Source: Macrobrachium rosenbergii
Taxonomy: Eukaryota > Arthropoda > Malacostraca > Decapoda > Palaemonidae
DNA length: 64,000 nt
Direction: 5' to 3'
NCBI RefSeq assembly: GCF_040412425.1
Contig: NC_089755.1
Coordinates: 48,014,621 to 48,078,620, forward strand
The number at the start of each line of letters is the position of its first letter. Positions within the stretch are counted from its first letter, which is position 1. Positions 1-11,999 of this stretch are shown here, piece after piece. Under the pieces are notes generated by a model. It saw only the letters and a list, made by a program, of their open reading frames with translations, was not told the origin of the DNA and did not search any database. The position numbers and the translations under genes are program-made.

Positions 1-118
1 AATAATTTGTTGATGGGAATTATCATTGATACCTCTCAGATAATGAATGAATGTAGAAATAGGGTGACCTTGTAGGTGGTTTTTCTTTTACCAGGTAATG
101 ATCGGTTTTCGTTGACGG

Positions 119-216
119 CTAAGTCTCTTGTGGTGATTGACTTGTCCTGCCATGGCCATGATCGAAGTACTGTTTAAGGGTCACAGAACCCTCGACCTTG
201 GCATTGTAAATGGAAC
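119..216 (-). CDS. Candidate terminal coding exon, unknown gene (weak)
   Basis: On the minus strand a pyrimidine-rich acceptor (cctcattcctccag, just above 216) is followed by 31 sense codons and TAG. The peptide contains KVEGSVTLKQYFDHGHGRT and has coding-like composition. The exon would begin in phase with two bases completing a split codon. The + strand is also open here after a good acceptor (tttttcttttaccag at about 80-94) as far as TAA at 173-175, so the strand is uncertain. I recognise no family. No other exon of a minus-strand gene was found nearby. Confidence 0.25.
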
Positions 217-2392
217 CTGGAGGAATGAGGTTTGGATTTATAAATATATAAAGTTGTAGATTAACTGGTTGCAACCCCATTTAAAACAAAAGGTCCTCTC
301 AGGGCAACAGGTGAAGTGTTGCGTCCTGTCAACAATAGTAGACAGTTTACCATTTCAGGCGAAGATTGGTAAGTATATTAGTTTAGACTAAGGCTAATCT
401 GTTAAGCTAGACAATTCTGGAGTATGCTTAAAAATAGGCTATCCTAACAAGTTTAAAATCGGTATATATAGCTTAGGGTATAGGTTATACAAGATATATT
501 TTATGTTTATGTATAGGCCATTGTAGTAAAAGTAGTCTTAAACTGAAAACTACCTAAATGTCTGTGGTCGGTAAGGTTCGAGGAATTTCTAAGAATTCTG
601 GAAATATTTTAGTTTCAATGTACTGCAGTTTAGCCTGTTTACTAAATGTTTTTTAATCCCTTATTTTTTTACACATTTTTTGTAGATGCAGATCAATAGC
701 TTGCATTTCCCCCTGTTTATCTAACATTAGTTGTTGAACCATAATAGAAAGTTGTGATTTTTAGGCTAGGGGGAATCAAAGATGAGTGAATTCCACCGAA
801 CAGGAATGGTCTGAATTGCATAGTCAAAGTAAAAGGTTTCATGTCTTTGGTCAGTGTTAATTTTTAGAATTTATAAAACCAAAGATGTCACAAGACTAAT
901 TACAAGAATGCATTCTGTCTTGCTTGCGCTTAACCTTAACACAACCAAATGAAGTGTTTCCTAACCTGGCCAAGGTTTCATCACCCCCTGGTCCCCATCT
1001 CACCTAGCCAGACCTAAAATGCTGCTAGTCATAGGAAAATACAGGAACACATCCTAACCTTAACCTCTTTAAAAAGAACCTATCCCAAGGAGTGATAGCT
1101 CCTTACTAGGCCAATGAAAGTGAAATAAAGCAATTCATCCCAACTTAAACTTGTACACTAGGTCATAGCCTAACTGGCAAGTACCCCTTATCTCCTCATT
1201 GACATTGTACCCAGGATATTATTTACCTTAAGGTTGGGAGGTGCCTCCTGGCTCAGTCCTGGTAGTTGCAAACAGTCATGAAGCATAAATGGAAGGTATT
1301 ACAGGATGTTTGTATGAATGAAGTGACATACTGTTGAATTTGCTCATAAAGTATATATACTGCTGTGTCTTTGCCATTGGCATTTTTTACACATTTAACA
1401 TTAAATTATTAGGTGTTCAAAACTGGAGTATGAAGTTTTTTTTTTTTTTTCAACATCTTAGCTCTTTTAGTTAAGTTTATATAACAATCACAGCCAAAAA
1501 GGACTCCTCACATTGTCATATTCCCATATTGTCTGTTGTAAGTATATAATTGCCTTAGTTCATATAAGACATACTGTTTGTATGCTGGCAGTTTTGAACG
1601 CTAGTATGCTGGGATGGTATTTATGAATTAATTCATAACTTGCCCAGGAACCATGATTTATTTAATTGCCTGTGTGTTTCATGCTTATGACCATTGTGTA
1701 CTTAAACTGGTTGAATTTGATCCACTACCTCTACAACAAATTAGGGGGATTGCAGGTTTTTTTCTAGTGGTGGTGGCTGGGGCCACACTGATACTAGTGA
1801 AATGCAGTGACAGGAATGTTAAAATGGTCAATTAAAAAAAATGAAATGTGTGGTGCATGATTGTAATATGTTCCTAAAGATGACAGAAACATTAAATTGT
1901 AGATGGTACCTTTTGGGATTTTGGTACTGCCAAAACTAACCTTGCTTAATAAGGTTATTCCAGATCCGGTCAGGCATAACCCCATTAATCTTTGTAGAGA
2001 ACTGTAGCATAGCATTGAAAAGGATACTTCTTAATCGTGAAGAAACTTGTGAAGCATATTAGGCAGTCTGTCATGGGTTTTGGGTGTTTTGTAACTTACA
2101 CTCATTTACCATTGTTTTTCCCCATGTTTTGCCTTCATTTTGTTTCTCTGAATGATTTATCATGTTTCTGGTCATATTGTCTTAGTCAATATGAAGATTG
2201 AGTACTTTAATACAATCATGGCACATCATTACAAGCATGTTGCTGGCGAGATGGCATCACTACTGTGCCCAGTCCCAGTTTGAGGCATAGTAACAAATTT
2301 AGGATGAAAAACCATCGAATCCTGGGGCTGGGAAAATGGGTTTTTCCATGCAAGACATTTCATAGTTGACTAAGATTAGAATGTAGAATTTA
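217..2392. other. Non-coding stretch, nothing recognised
   Basis: AT-rich sequence with homopolymer runs (a T14 run near 1437-1450) and no open frame above 60 codons that looks coding. The small open frame at 1653-1835 has no recognisable features. It may be intron of the + strand gene that ends at 7829. Confidence 0.5.
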
Positions 2393-2670
2393 GGCCAAAG
2401 ACCATGTGCTGGAAGCTAGGTCATTCAGCACTGGGAGAGAAATTGACAGCAAGAAGGTCTTAAAGGTGTAACAGGAGGAAAACCTTGCAGTTGCACTATG
2501 AAACAATTGTGGGTGGGAAGTAAGATGGATGAGAGAAAATAGGAACGGAGGTACAGTAAAAGGATTGAAAGTTGGCAGCTAGGGGTTGAAGGGACGCTGT
2601 AAAGACCCTTAAGTAATGCTTACAGCGCACCATGTGAGGTGCACTGATGGCACTACCTCCCTTCAGGGAT
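2393..2670 (+). repeat. Dispersed repeat family A, copy 1
   Basis: It contains the family landmarks in order: a 'ggtcattcagcactgg' start, 'ggtgtaacaggaggaaaacct', 'gcagttgcactatgaa', 'ggaggtacagtaaaagga', 'gaagggacgctgtaaagaccc', 'ttaagtaatgcttacagcgcacc' and 'gaggtgcactga'. The same landmarks recur at 32568-32850, 40888-41037 and 46476-46688, and inverted at about 18460-18680 and 19010-19235. I associate this family with decapod genomes. Its class is unresolved: I saw no long tail or coding potential. Confidence 0.8.
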
Positions 2671-3417
2671 AGCTGACTAAGAGTTATCAGTCAAGGTAAC
2701 ACTTGAGGCAGGAGACCTGTGTGGCTCCTTAAAGAGAAATATAGCAGTGCCTGGTGGTTACAGTTTTGCCTTTGATACATTCAGCTTAGGGTTTTTGTGA
2801 AATCACCCCCTGATATGGCTAGTAGATTTGCTCCTCAGTTATCAGACAATATGCCTGGTGAATTCATTTATCAAAAGGCTTAGTTTTCAGTTTTAAGTGT
2901 TCACACGATGTAAAATAAAGTTGGATAATGTAAGAAATTCATATTTGCTCTCATCAAAGTGCTATTAGGGTTATTGGTCAAGAAGTAAACTACCACCCAC
3001 ATACCTGTCAGTCACCAAAAACTTTCTTCAGTCGGGCTTTTTACACACTTCTTGCTGCATTTCCCATTGACTAGCAGATAGGCTTTAAATATTTTTGGTT
3101 AATTATTTTTTATTACTTTTTTTGTTTAAATTATGGATGTTCAGGGTAAGAAATGTGTAGTTTTTGAAGAATAAAGACTTGAGATCATAGTGTGTGTAGG
3201 TGCTTTGTAACCATTTATTGTAGATCTTCACTACATTTGTTGTAGCAGGGCTAGGGTTTTGCAGCCTTTAAGTGTGAGAATTTTACTGACTGCTCTCCTT
3301 TGTAATAAAAGTACAGGAAGGCAGTGGAGCATTTATTTTTTCTAAATGGTGGTTGGGGTGGGGGAGTTTACTTCCCTCTAGATGTTGCCCTCCCAACTAC
3401 TTCCCGTTCTCCTGTAG

Positions 3418-3562
3418 CTGGCTTCCAACAACTAAGGGAACACACACTGAAACGGAGACCCCTCATACACTCTCCATTGGTGACAGGCCAGGTGCTAATG
3501 CAGGTGTTTCCCTTAGTTTGCTCCACATGCTCCGTCTATTGAGCCGCCCTCCTGCAATGCAG
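3418..3562 (+). CDS. Candidate internal exon of an unknown + strand gene
   Basis: A strong acceptor (ttcccgttctcctgtag, ending at 3417) opens a frame of 48 codons with coding-like composition, including GANAGVSLSLLHMLRLLSRP, a helix resembling armadillo/HEAT-type repeats. The frame reaches CAG|gttgct at 3562. The donor is only a partial consensus. Read through without splicing, the frame stops at TAG 3578-3580. If spliced at 3562 in phase 0, the frame joins directly to the exon at 7731. Product unknown. The minus strand is also partly open here, which lowers confidence. Confidence 0.35.
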
Positions 3563-3677
3563 GTTGCTCTGGATATGTAGATGTAGTCTATGGCGTATAG
3601 AGTACCATAAGACAAAATGGCATACTGTTGGTGTTTCAGGTGACCTTTCATTCTTGTTCTTGGTCTACTTAGCTTTG

Positions 3678-3952
3678 CCTAAAGGTGTGTTGTCAATGCA
3701 GCAGCTGAAGCATCTGTAGCTGCGATGCTGTAGCCTTGCGGCTCCCAATTTGCACTCATTTCCGTTGCATCAAGTGATAAGGTCTTCAATGATGTGTCTA
3801 TGTCCACAAGGTCTTCAATGATGTGTCTATGGCTGTGGACATGTCATTGAAAACCTCATTTGGTATGGGAATGAGTGCAAATTGGGAGCCACAAGGCTAC
3901 AGCCTCACAGCTACAGATGCCTCAGCCGCTGCATTGACAATGCACCTTTAGG
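3678..3952. repeat. Foldback element, 275 bp, ~83-bp near-perfect outer arms
   Basis: The left arm begins cctaaaggtgtgttgtcaatg at 3678 and the right arm ends as its inverse complement at 3952. The arms include tgcactcatt / aatgagtgca and the 'gctcccaatttgc' block. The centre carries a 24-bp direct repeat (aaggtcttcaatgatgtgtctatg, twice, 3780-3832), whose inverse partner lies in the right arm. No coding frame. It fits a MITE or foldback element, or the DNA for a long hairpin transcript. Confidence 0.8.
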
Positions 3953-3959
3953 AACCACT

Positions 3960-6900
3960 TTTCTGAAATTACTGCTTCTGCTCATGAGGTAAACCCATTT
4001 GACCTCACCACAGTGGTGATTCTTGTCCTGTTGTTGCTCCCATTACTGGTAATCCTGATCTTGTCTGCCTAATTCTAATTTGACCTTGTCCCTAGGTATA
4101 GGAAGAGAGGAGTTGACTTGGGGCCAGAGTAAGGTAAAGAAGAGAAGCATGCCTCTTCATCTTCCACTTCCTCTTGGAGATTCCTCCCCCTTCTACTTCT
4201 TGGAGGTAGTAGTAGTCTCATAGAAGTGCCACTCACAAGGAGTTTGAAAAAGGCTTCACATGAATTTCCTTTCACCAGAGGGGGACTGGTGCATGTATTC
4301 CCAAGGGTAAGCCTAGTGATGTAGATGGGGTAGACATGTTTACAAATGCAATTGTGACTCCTTGTCTTCCCATTCTTTTATGTGAGGGGGATGACTGCCT
4401 GGACTCCCCCCTCTGCTGTTCACGCTGCTCTTTAGGAGCTACAGTGAATCATTTACTACCTGTAGGAGTGATGTGTTCATTCTCTACAACCTGATTATGA
4501 GGATAACATGGTTCATGTGTAATAGTAGGTCTGTTGTGTGATACTGTGGAGTATCATGGTAACTGTTGTGCATGATTGTGCTCCCCCACACAGCTTTTTT
4601 GGTACTTAAAGCTTTTCCTGTTTTATGCTTGTGCTTGGTGTCTAAGGCTTTCCAATAGTTCAACTTTGGATATTTGCTGGAAAAGGCTGAAATTTCCCTT
4701 CTGCTATAGTTCATTAAACAAAAATTTGTAGTGCAGTAGATACTGTATAGAAAAACTTGTGTAGGTTTTTCACGAATGTGAATATTTTTGGGTATGTGGT
4801 TAAGGTCAAAATTTGGATTCTTGTCTCTATGCATGCTTTAAGGTGTTGTGTGCATACGAATTGTCAGATTTCAGAACTAAGCGTATAATTTTTGAGTTGT
4901 GTTTTGAGGAGTGGGTTACCCAGCCTTGAAGGCAAACTGGAAGTGTGGAGTATGCCTGTACTGTACTTCCTTGAGTGATTGCATGTCAAATCTTACCAAA
5001 AACACACAGCCATATAGCTGAGAAGTGTAGTTCTTGGTATACAAAGCTGTATTGGATACAGTTTGTCATTACTGTAGTGAAAGTATGGAAGTTGGTCAAA
5101 CTATTTACTTGCATATAATGTTGGTAAACTTTTGCTTTTACCAATAAAATGGATAATACATAAACTTTTTCATTTGGATCAGTAGCTGATACAGTAGTAG
5201 GCAACTGAGGTAAGCATATCCCTTCTTCCTCCATAAGCCATTCATCTGTTTGGCACTAACTTAATCTGTAACTAACGTATTGCTTGTTCATGTTGGGTAA
5301 TGCGAAACTACTTTAATCTCCTAAATGTTGGTGCTTGAATACAGTCAAACATATACTAGGGTAGGAATGCCAGATTCTGAAGACTTTTGTTCAGAGTAAG
5401 TTTCTTTACATTAGTGTGTTTGCCTCTCTCCTAAATGGTGACTCCCACAGGTGACTGAATAATCAAAAATTTTTATGTTGATAGAAAATATTTTGAGAGG
5501 GCATTTTCATTTAACAAAAAATTACCCTTGTGGTAACTTTAGTTTCAGAACATTGTGGAGCAGATTAGTATATGTACTTTAATTTTGTATGTGTAGCATC
5601 CTGCCTTGTTTAAAAGTTATATCTTTCAGATGCTATGTGTGTGAAGAAAATTTGTGGCTACTGGCTTTGTGTCTACTGGCTTGTTTTGTTACCAATCAAC
5701 AGTTATTTCTGTGAGTATGATTCAGGTGTTTTCCACTTTAATTTATTCATAGTTAATTTTACGCTACTTTTAAAAAGGTTCTCATGGGTTTGTTCAATGT
5801 GGCCAAAGTGGTTGGGACTGCTTTTGTAAGCAGTATTGTATAACTATTGCCAAATATGCCTGGGAGGATCCATTACTGAATGAGGCTAATTGAGACTTAA
5901 TTATGATTAAAGGATTTGTATACAAAAAAATTCATTTTGATAAAAACTTAAATTCAGTTAACTTTAAAATTTTGACATGTTGAGTCCATATAGTTTTCAT
6001 TGATGTTTTCATGCTTAAGAGAAGAAATTCAAAGGAATACAGTGTGCGAAATTATGGCAATGCTCCCACATCACATTATAATTCCAAGCTTCTCTTCAAT
6101 TTCTGACGTGAAAGTTTTTTGACAAGATTTCACTTTGTCCAGCATGTTTGACATACTTGACTATAATGTAATGATGACAGCACTGACCTGGTTCCAAGTA
6201 ATGTGACCATTGCATGTCCACAAAGTATCTCAATTGAATCTACATAAGGCTAACAGTAAATTGGTTCAGGATAGATATAAATTTAATGTAAGAAGATTCC
6301 CTATACAGACTAAGAAATCACACATCTTTTTGTCTCTTACACATATTTTAGCTAACATAACTGGGTGGCCATAAACAGTGTAGGTAGAAAACTTATGCCA
6401 AAAATTTTAATCAATAAATGGACTGTAATTTGAAAAATGCATTGGAAAGTATTTTCATAATTCAGAAATCAGTAATTGTAATTGTTTATTGGTCCAGAAA
6501 ATTAATTGAGCAAATTGCCATCAGAATTTGTATCACTTAAGCCGTAGAAGAGACACGTAATCTTAAAATTTACAAACCTGTACACTGACAAGCTGTTTTG
6601 TGCCAGATTGCTAGGCTGTTTTGGGAACTACATACATTTTAAAATTATACACAACTCATAAGTTTTGTACCAAAATATTGGTTCCATTTTACACATCATT
6701 CAAGACATTAGTAGAGAATTTGAACATGAATTGACACCCAAAAAGCAAATGTTATGTTTAGATACCATATTCATATCTTAAGCTTCTCAAGTTTTTAAGA
6801 ACTCGTGTTATTACTCAAGCCAAGCATGTTTTGTAGTATCTACTCAGATACAAAAGTTATAAGGTAGGATTCCTCAGGGAAGTGTACTATATGGTGCACC

Positions 6901-7060
6901 ATATGCTATAATAATGAATATTGCCAAAAATGCCCAGTGGTATATTCAAAATATATTGATGACGTTCTGACTTCCCAGTGTACCTTGCTTATCCATGTCC
7001 TACACAGCTTCAAACTTGATATTTTCAGTATATTCTTAATGCCATCAAAAAAGTTGGTAC
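3960..7060. other. Non-coding stretch, no gene recognised
   Basis: AT-rich sequence with scattered short open frames (for example 4075-4275 minus, 4484-4834 minus, 4986-5234 minus and 5635-5829 plus). None has a recognisable motif or convincing splice context. It lies between the two candidate + strand exons and is probably intron. Confidence 0.45.
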
Positions 7061-7074
7061 CCAAGCCTCTATAG

Positions 7075-7172
7075 TAAGGTTTTCTCTTATCTGTTCTAGT
7101 CAGGCTTCCCTGGCTAAATGCTTCTACATAAGATTTTCTCTGCCTGTTCTAGTCAGGCTTCCCCTGGCTAAA
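7075..7172. repeat. Tandem duplication, ~55-bp unit, 2 copies
   Basis: The block 'taaggttttctcttatctgttctagtcaggcttccctggctaaatgc' is followed immediately by a second version with small differences. It lies in non-coding sequence. Confidence 0.75.
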
Positions 7173-7730
7173 TGCATTTTGAAAATCCATCAGAAGGCTT
7201 CCCTATTACCTGATCCAAAGTGCAAATCCCTGGCAACCTTACAAGAGTGACCTCAGTTGCTTTGGTATAAAGACATTACTTGCATTGTTGGATACAAAGT
7301 ACAGAGTTTGTATACAGTCTACATTTTGAAGTATGAAATGGACAGCGTTATATATGGTTAATAAAAAGTGGCCATGTAATCAAGATGGTTTATAAATGCT
7401 TCTTAATTTGTTAAATACTTCGTGATGTTAGTGCCTCCCATTCTATGATGGTTCCTAAGCAGTATGATTTTGTAATGTAGCACATGTACTTTTTTATTCC
7501 TAGGTAGTATAAGGATACTTATTTAAGGGCTCATTAAAGAAAATTATTTAAACTGCATGAATACACTGGTTAGTCATAACCTGAATTTTGTTTCTATGAT
7601 ATTGTGGTTACTTTTAATCAAATTTTAATGAATATTCAATTTTAATCAATGGTCATTTTATTAATTTCATAAGAAAAAATTGACTTTGTCATTTTGTTGA
7701 GCGCAGTAATTTAACTATATTTCTTTACAG

Positions 7731-7829
7731 GACAGAGTCTTAAGTTTGGAGAGGTATACTAAACTGCTACTGAAGCAACTAACCAACGTTTTTGCCAATG
7801 AAGCAACAAGAAAGCAGGCCGTGCACTAG
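7731..7829 (+). CDS. Terminal coding exon of an unknown + strand gene
   Basis: A good acceptor (aactatatttctttacag, ending at 7730) is followed by 32 sense codons and TAG at 7827-7829. Both other frames hit stops within 36 bases, so only one frame fits. The peptide is helix-like and contains SLERYTKLLLKQLTNVFANE, then a basic end (TRKQAVH). It starts in phase 0, compatible with the candidate exon ending at 3562. I do not recognise the family; an armadillo/HEAT-type helical repeat protein is a guess. The downstream sequence is a giant foldback that would form the 3'UTR, with AATAAA at 8681-8686. Confidence 0.5.
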   Translation, partial: DRVLSLERYTKLLLKQLTNVFANEATRKQAVH

Positions 7830-7929
7830 CCCCCCAACTGATGAGGAAGCAGCAAACAAGCAATCACTGGCCTAAAGAAGGAAGCAAACTTTCTCAACAT
7901 TGCATATAAGCTCAAAGCCAAACTGATTC

Positions 7930-8705
7930 CGATATTTTTGAAGTGTTTATGCAACCAGCCAACCTGCACCTGGAGAATCATGCTAGCTTTTTCCAGCCAG
8001 TTGTAATCAACTAGTTTGTGTCTGTGAAGTAGGGATTTGTAGTCACTTGCCTGCAGAAGTGAACAAGTTACAAATCAACTAATAACTCAGTTACACTACT
8101 ATGATTTCTGCAGGTATGCAGCCAGCTAAATTTTTTTATTCTGAATGTACAATCAACAGCTTTTCAGTTAATATTGAAGAAGAATAATCTCTCTGGTAAG
8201 TGCACGTTGAAATGCAAAGCAGCAAAAACCATGTTAAAAGTGTAACAGGATTGCATAAGTAAGAAATTCACAAACCTATTTTGTATGTACTGACCATTTC
8301 TCATGCTTTCAAATTTTGAAGCTCCAAAATTGAAAAGCATGAGAAATGAATTCAGCAGATTTTAAGGTGGTTTGTGAATTTTACCTATGCAGTGCTTTTT
8401 ATCTTTTAAAAAGGTTTTTGCTGCTTTTGCATTAAACTGCATTACTAGGGAAATTATCCCGCTTCAGTATTAATTTAAAACCACCTGGTTGCACATTCAG
8501 AATAAAATACTTTAGCTGGTTACATACCTCCTCCAGAGATCATTGCATTAACTGAGTAGGTTGAATTCGTAAGTTCAATTCTGGAGGCCAGTGACTAGAA
8601 ATAACACTTCTCAAACACCAGTAATCTGGTTGAATATAACTGGCTGGAGAAAATAAGCTTCTCTGGGTAGGTTGGTTGTTTAATAAAAACTTATTTCAAA
8701 AATGA
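7930..8705. repeat. Giant imperfect foldback (~380-bp arms, tiny loop)
   Basis: The two halves are inverse complements along nearly their whole length, with the centre near 8321. The inner stem is atttctcatgctttcaaatttt (8296-8317) against aaaattgaaaagcatgagaaat (8326-8347). Matching outer blocks are ttgaaatgcaaagcagcaaaaacc with ggtttttgctgcttttgcattaa; ttattctgaatgtacaa with ttgcacattcagaataa; ccagccagttgtaatcaac with gttgaatataactggctgg; and caaccagccaacctgc with gggtaggttggttg. There is no coding frame. It begins about 100 bp after the stop codon at 7829 and would lie in that gene's 3'UTR if transcribed. It could be a foldback transposon or a hairpin-RNA locus. Confidence 0.85.
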
Positions 8706-9016
8706 AACCTACTATGGTTGTCTGTAAGCTATACATATCCTTGTTTTAAACTTCATGAACCATGTTTTTTAGCTAGAACACGAAGTGTAAACTTTATGTA
8801 TCCCATAGAATTATATACTAAAAGGAAGCTTTCTTATCACTTACCCTTTTTTGTTTGTATTTTTCATCATGATTAAAGAAAAAGCTTGTTCTCAATTTGC
8901 AGTTTTTAATTAGTTTTTCTAACTACTTATTAACAACCATGATTCACTGAAACATAAATTGAAGTTAAAAATTAACTGAATACACTGAATACCCCCACAA
9001 AAACTTAATAAGCTTG

Positions 9017-9190
9017 ACACACCCACTTCAATCAGTTTCCACACACCCACTTCAATCAGTTTCCACACACCCACTTCAATCAGTTTCCACACACCCACTT
9101 CAATCAGTTTCCACACACCCACTTCAATCAGTTTCCACACACCCACTTCAATCAGTTTCCACACACCCACTTCAATCAGTTTCCACACAA
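9017..9190. repeat. 24-bp minisatellite, ~7 near-identical copies
   Basis: The unit is 'cacacccacttcaatcagtttcca'. Because 24 is a multiple of three, both strands stay open (HPLQSVST repeats on plus, GVWKLIEV repeats on minus). These frames have no splice or start context and are treated as artefacts. Confidence 0.95.
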
Positions 9191-9228
9191 CTGAAAGCAA
9201 GATGTTAACGTATCAGTGTAAATTCCCA

Positions 9229-9397
9229 CTAGAAGTCACATTTGGTATATCTTCACTAATCTTCTAAACTTCATGAAGCCTATCTCCTTCAAAACCTCTT
9301 ATCAGCTGTTAAGAACTTAATAGAAGTCACATTTGGTATATCTTCACTAATCTTCTAAACTTCATGAAGCCCCTCTCCTTCAAAACCTCTTATACGG
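9229..9397. repeat. Tandem duplication, ~95-bp unit, 2 copies
   Basis: 'agaagtcacatttggtatatc...cttcaaaacctcttat' occurs at about 9230 and again at about 9324 with a few substitutions. Confidence 0.85.
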
Positions 9398-9399
9398 TG

Positions 9400-11840
9400 T
9401 TCTTCCTCTGTAAAGAAACAAAAAAAATGTTAATTAAATGTTTACAAAAGTTACATTCAAGATATGCTTCCATACACACACTTCAACCTTCCCAATTCCT
9501 TTTGGGGACTAATTTTCCTTCTTACTTCCTCTTGTAAAGAATCTAAATCCTTCTAACAATGTCAACTGAAATTTCTCTAACTAGACAGAAACATTCAATC
9601 TATGAATAATGACAATTTAATTCTTTCAAGTAAATAAGAACGATCGATTCCTTGAGTCAAACATCTTTGAAATGTGTAAACACAAGAAAATAAGAATACT
9701 GTGCACTTAAGATGTAGGGAAGTCTGTGACTCAATGTCAAGCAGCCTGGGGTAGGTATGGAATTTCCCAACAGCTGTAACCCTATTAAGACTGATAGTAG
9801 CAATGCTATGCAGCCCTGCAAGTGACAAAGTTAGTCATGCTCACCTAATTCAAAACAATCCACAGAGGCAGAAAAATACACTTTGTGCTCTAGTCTTAGT
9901 TAAAATCAACCTTTGGGATACTGCTCCTGACAAGTGCAGGAACGTGGAGCAAAAAACAGCCATGCAACAAAATTGGAGCTGATGTCTTAACATTCACTTA
10001 CTAGGGAACAATCAATGCAAATTATTCCAATACCCTTTACAATAATTATAGCATTCAACAGCCCCAGTTTTAAATGATTAAGCTAGGTCTTTTTCAACAG
10101 TTCTCCACTTTTCATGAAATAAAAGGTGCAAGAAAGGTCTTAAGACATGTGAGATAACCAGTTCCCAGCACTGACTACAGCCACTTGAAAATCCCAACAT
10201 TGAAAGGTCTGTGCACTAAGAGTAAGGTTGTTTATAAGTTATCACTTGTAAGTCACTCCTGAAGGGGTCTACTATGAATTCATGGCAATTCACTTCTTTT
10301 GAGCATATGATCACTGGTTTCTAAAGGACTCTGTCCCTTTAGGGTTTTATTGGTATCCTAAAAAACACATTATGGAAAGCATAGGATCTGAGACCTGGTC
10401 ATTGAAGCCTTTTGATCAGAGATTTCACACAAAGAGAAAACAGATCTACAGCCTTTTATGTCTGAGGAAAGGTTATCCGATAGGTTTAATGACTTATTTC
10501 AAATAGCATGACAAGCTCACAAAGTTTACTATCAAATCAATAACATTTGGTGAGATTTAGTTTATAGTATTTTATCCTACCTTAACAGTTTTCTGTCCAC
10601 ATAAAACCAAACTGGTCAAACCACAATGTAAATTTACTACCATTAGCCACAATCCTAGCAAATTTCACTGTTATCCACAATCCTAGCAATAAAATTATGG
10701 ATAAATGCACAAAATTTTGTGAATTACTTCCAAACACTTCTAAAAAGTGAAAGTGCATGTACATTAAAATATTTACAAACAAAAAATAAATAAAAAAGTG
10801 TCATAGTACAAAATCCATCCCTTCTAAAATTTCATTTTCTACATAAAACCCTTAACATTAGGAAATGTTTGTTGATTTCCATTAAGCTGGCTCTATGCCA
10901 GGATGACCCCTTGCACAAAAAGGGGTAAAATGTTGAAAGGGATTTAGAGGACTGGCATATCCAGCTTGCAAGCAGGTGCTAATAAGCCACAATCCATGTA
11001 TTTTAGACAGTAACATTTAGAAAGGCTATAAAAACAGTGCGTTAGATATTCACTGGATTTATGCTCAGGATAAAAGTGAGGTTGCCAAGACTGCAGAGAC
11101 AGTTACAACCACTAGTAAGTTAATGCATTTTCCTTTGATATACTGGTCATCCAATTAAACTAACACAAGGTTACCAAAGGCAATGGTCTGTTTTATATAA
11201 GCACTTGAATAGAACCTAAAACCTTTTTACTTAGTTCACATAATTCTATTTGTACACCAAACTTGTTCTTAAAGGACTTACTTCCTGTATAAAGCATGGC
11301 TGAATCATTAATAAACTAGCACCAACAGCAGTATGAACAGGGACCAACATCAGCATGAGCTGGCACCAACAAATGTATGAACTGGAACCCACATCAGCAG
11401 GAATTGACATACGGATGATTACCCTGTAAATCAATAAATTCATTAGTAAAATGGCTTCTAAATGAACTTCAATTCTAAAAATAATGGTCAATCACCAAAT
11501 AAACCTAAGAAATTTAGTACTGTATAGGACAATTTGCATTAACACTATATAAACAAAACCACACCTTACATACAGATATACCTTCAGCGACCAATGTCTA
11601 ATCATTGCAGCTTATTAATGAGGGGGGTTTAACTATCAGCAGATATGTGGGGAGAGGGAAACCCAAATAAATATGGAGGGTTGGAGTCAGGAAAGACATC
11701 TGTCTGTAGAACATCTGTCAAAATCAATTATGAAATCAGCCATTAAAAAGTGCCCCAATTAGCAATTAAGCTGAAAAGAGGTAGGTGAGGGAAGGAAAAC
11801 CATAGCTAACCTGTCAACACACTTTCCTTTGGCAAGCAGG
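9400..11840. other. Non-coding stretch, nothing recognised
   Basis: AT-rich sequence. The only structure noticed is a degenerate repeat of about 30 bp at 11319-11410 ('caccaacagcagtatgaac...caccaacaaatgtatgaact'). It contains no convincing exon. Confidence 0.45.
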
Positions 11841-11999
11841 GACAAATGTGATGGGATGGTTAAAAGTGGGGTTAAGATAAAGGACAAATGTGATGGGATG
11901 GTTAAAAGTGGGATTAATATAACAAAGACAACAGGTTTATTTGCCTAGTAAAAATTCATATGTCATGAGGGGATGGTTAGAAGTGGGATTAAGATAAAA
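11841..11999. repeat. Short tandem duplication around 'gatgggatggttaaaagtggg'
   Basis: 'ggacaaatgtgatgggatggttaaaagtggg(g/a)tta' occurs twice in tandem (about 11840-11920). A third, shorter copy (ggggatggttagaagtgggattaagata) is near 11968-11995. Confidence 0.75.

Noticed and set aside
9014..9208. Open frames on both strands made of 8-residue repeats
   Set aside because: They follow from a 24-bp minisatellite whose unit length is a multiple of three. No start, splice or family evidence.
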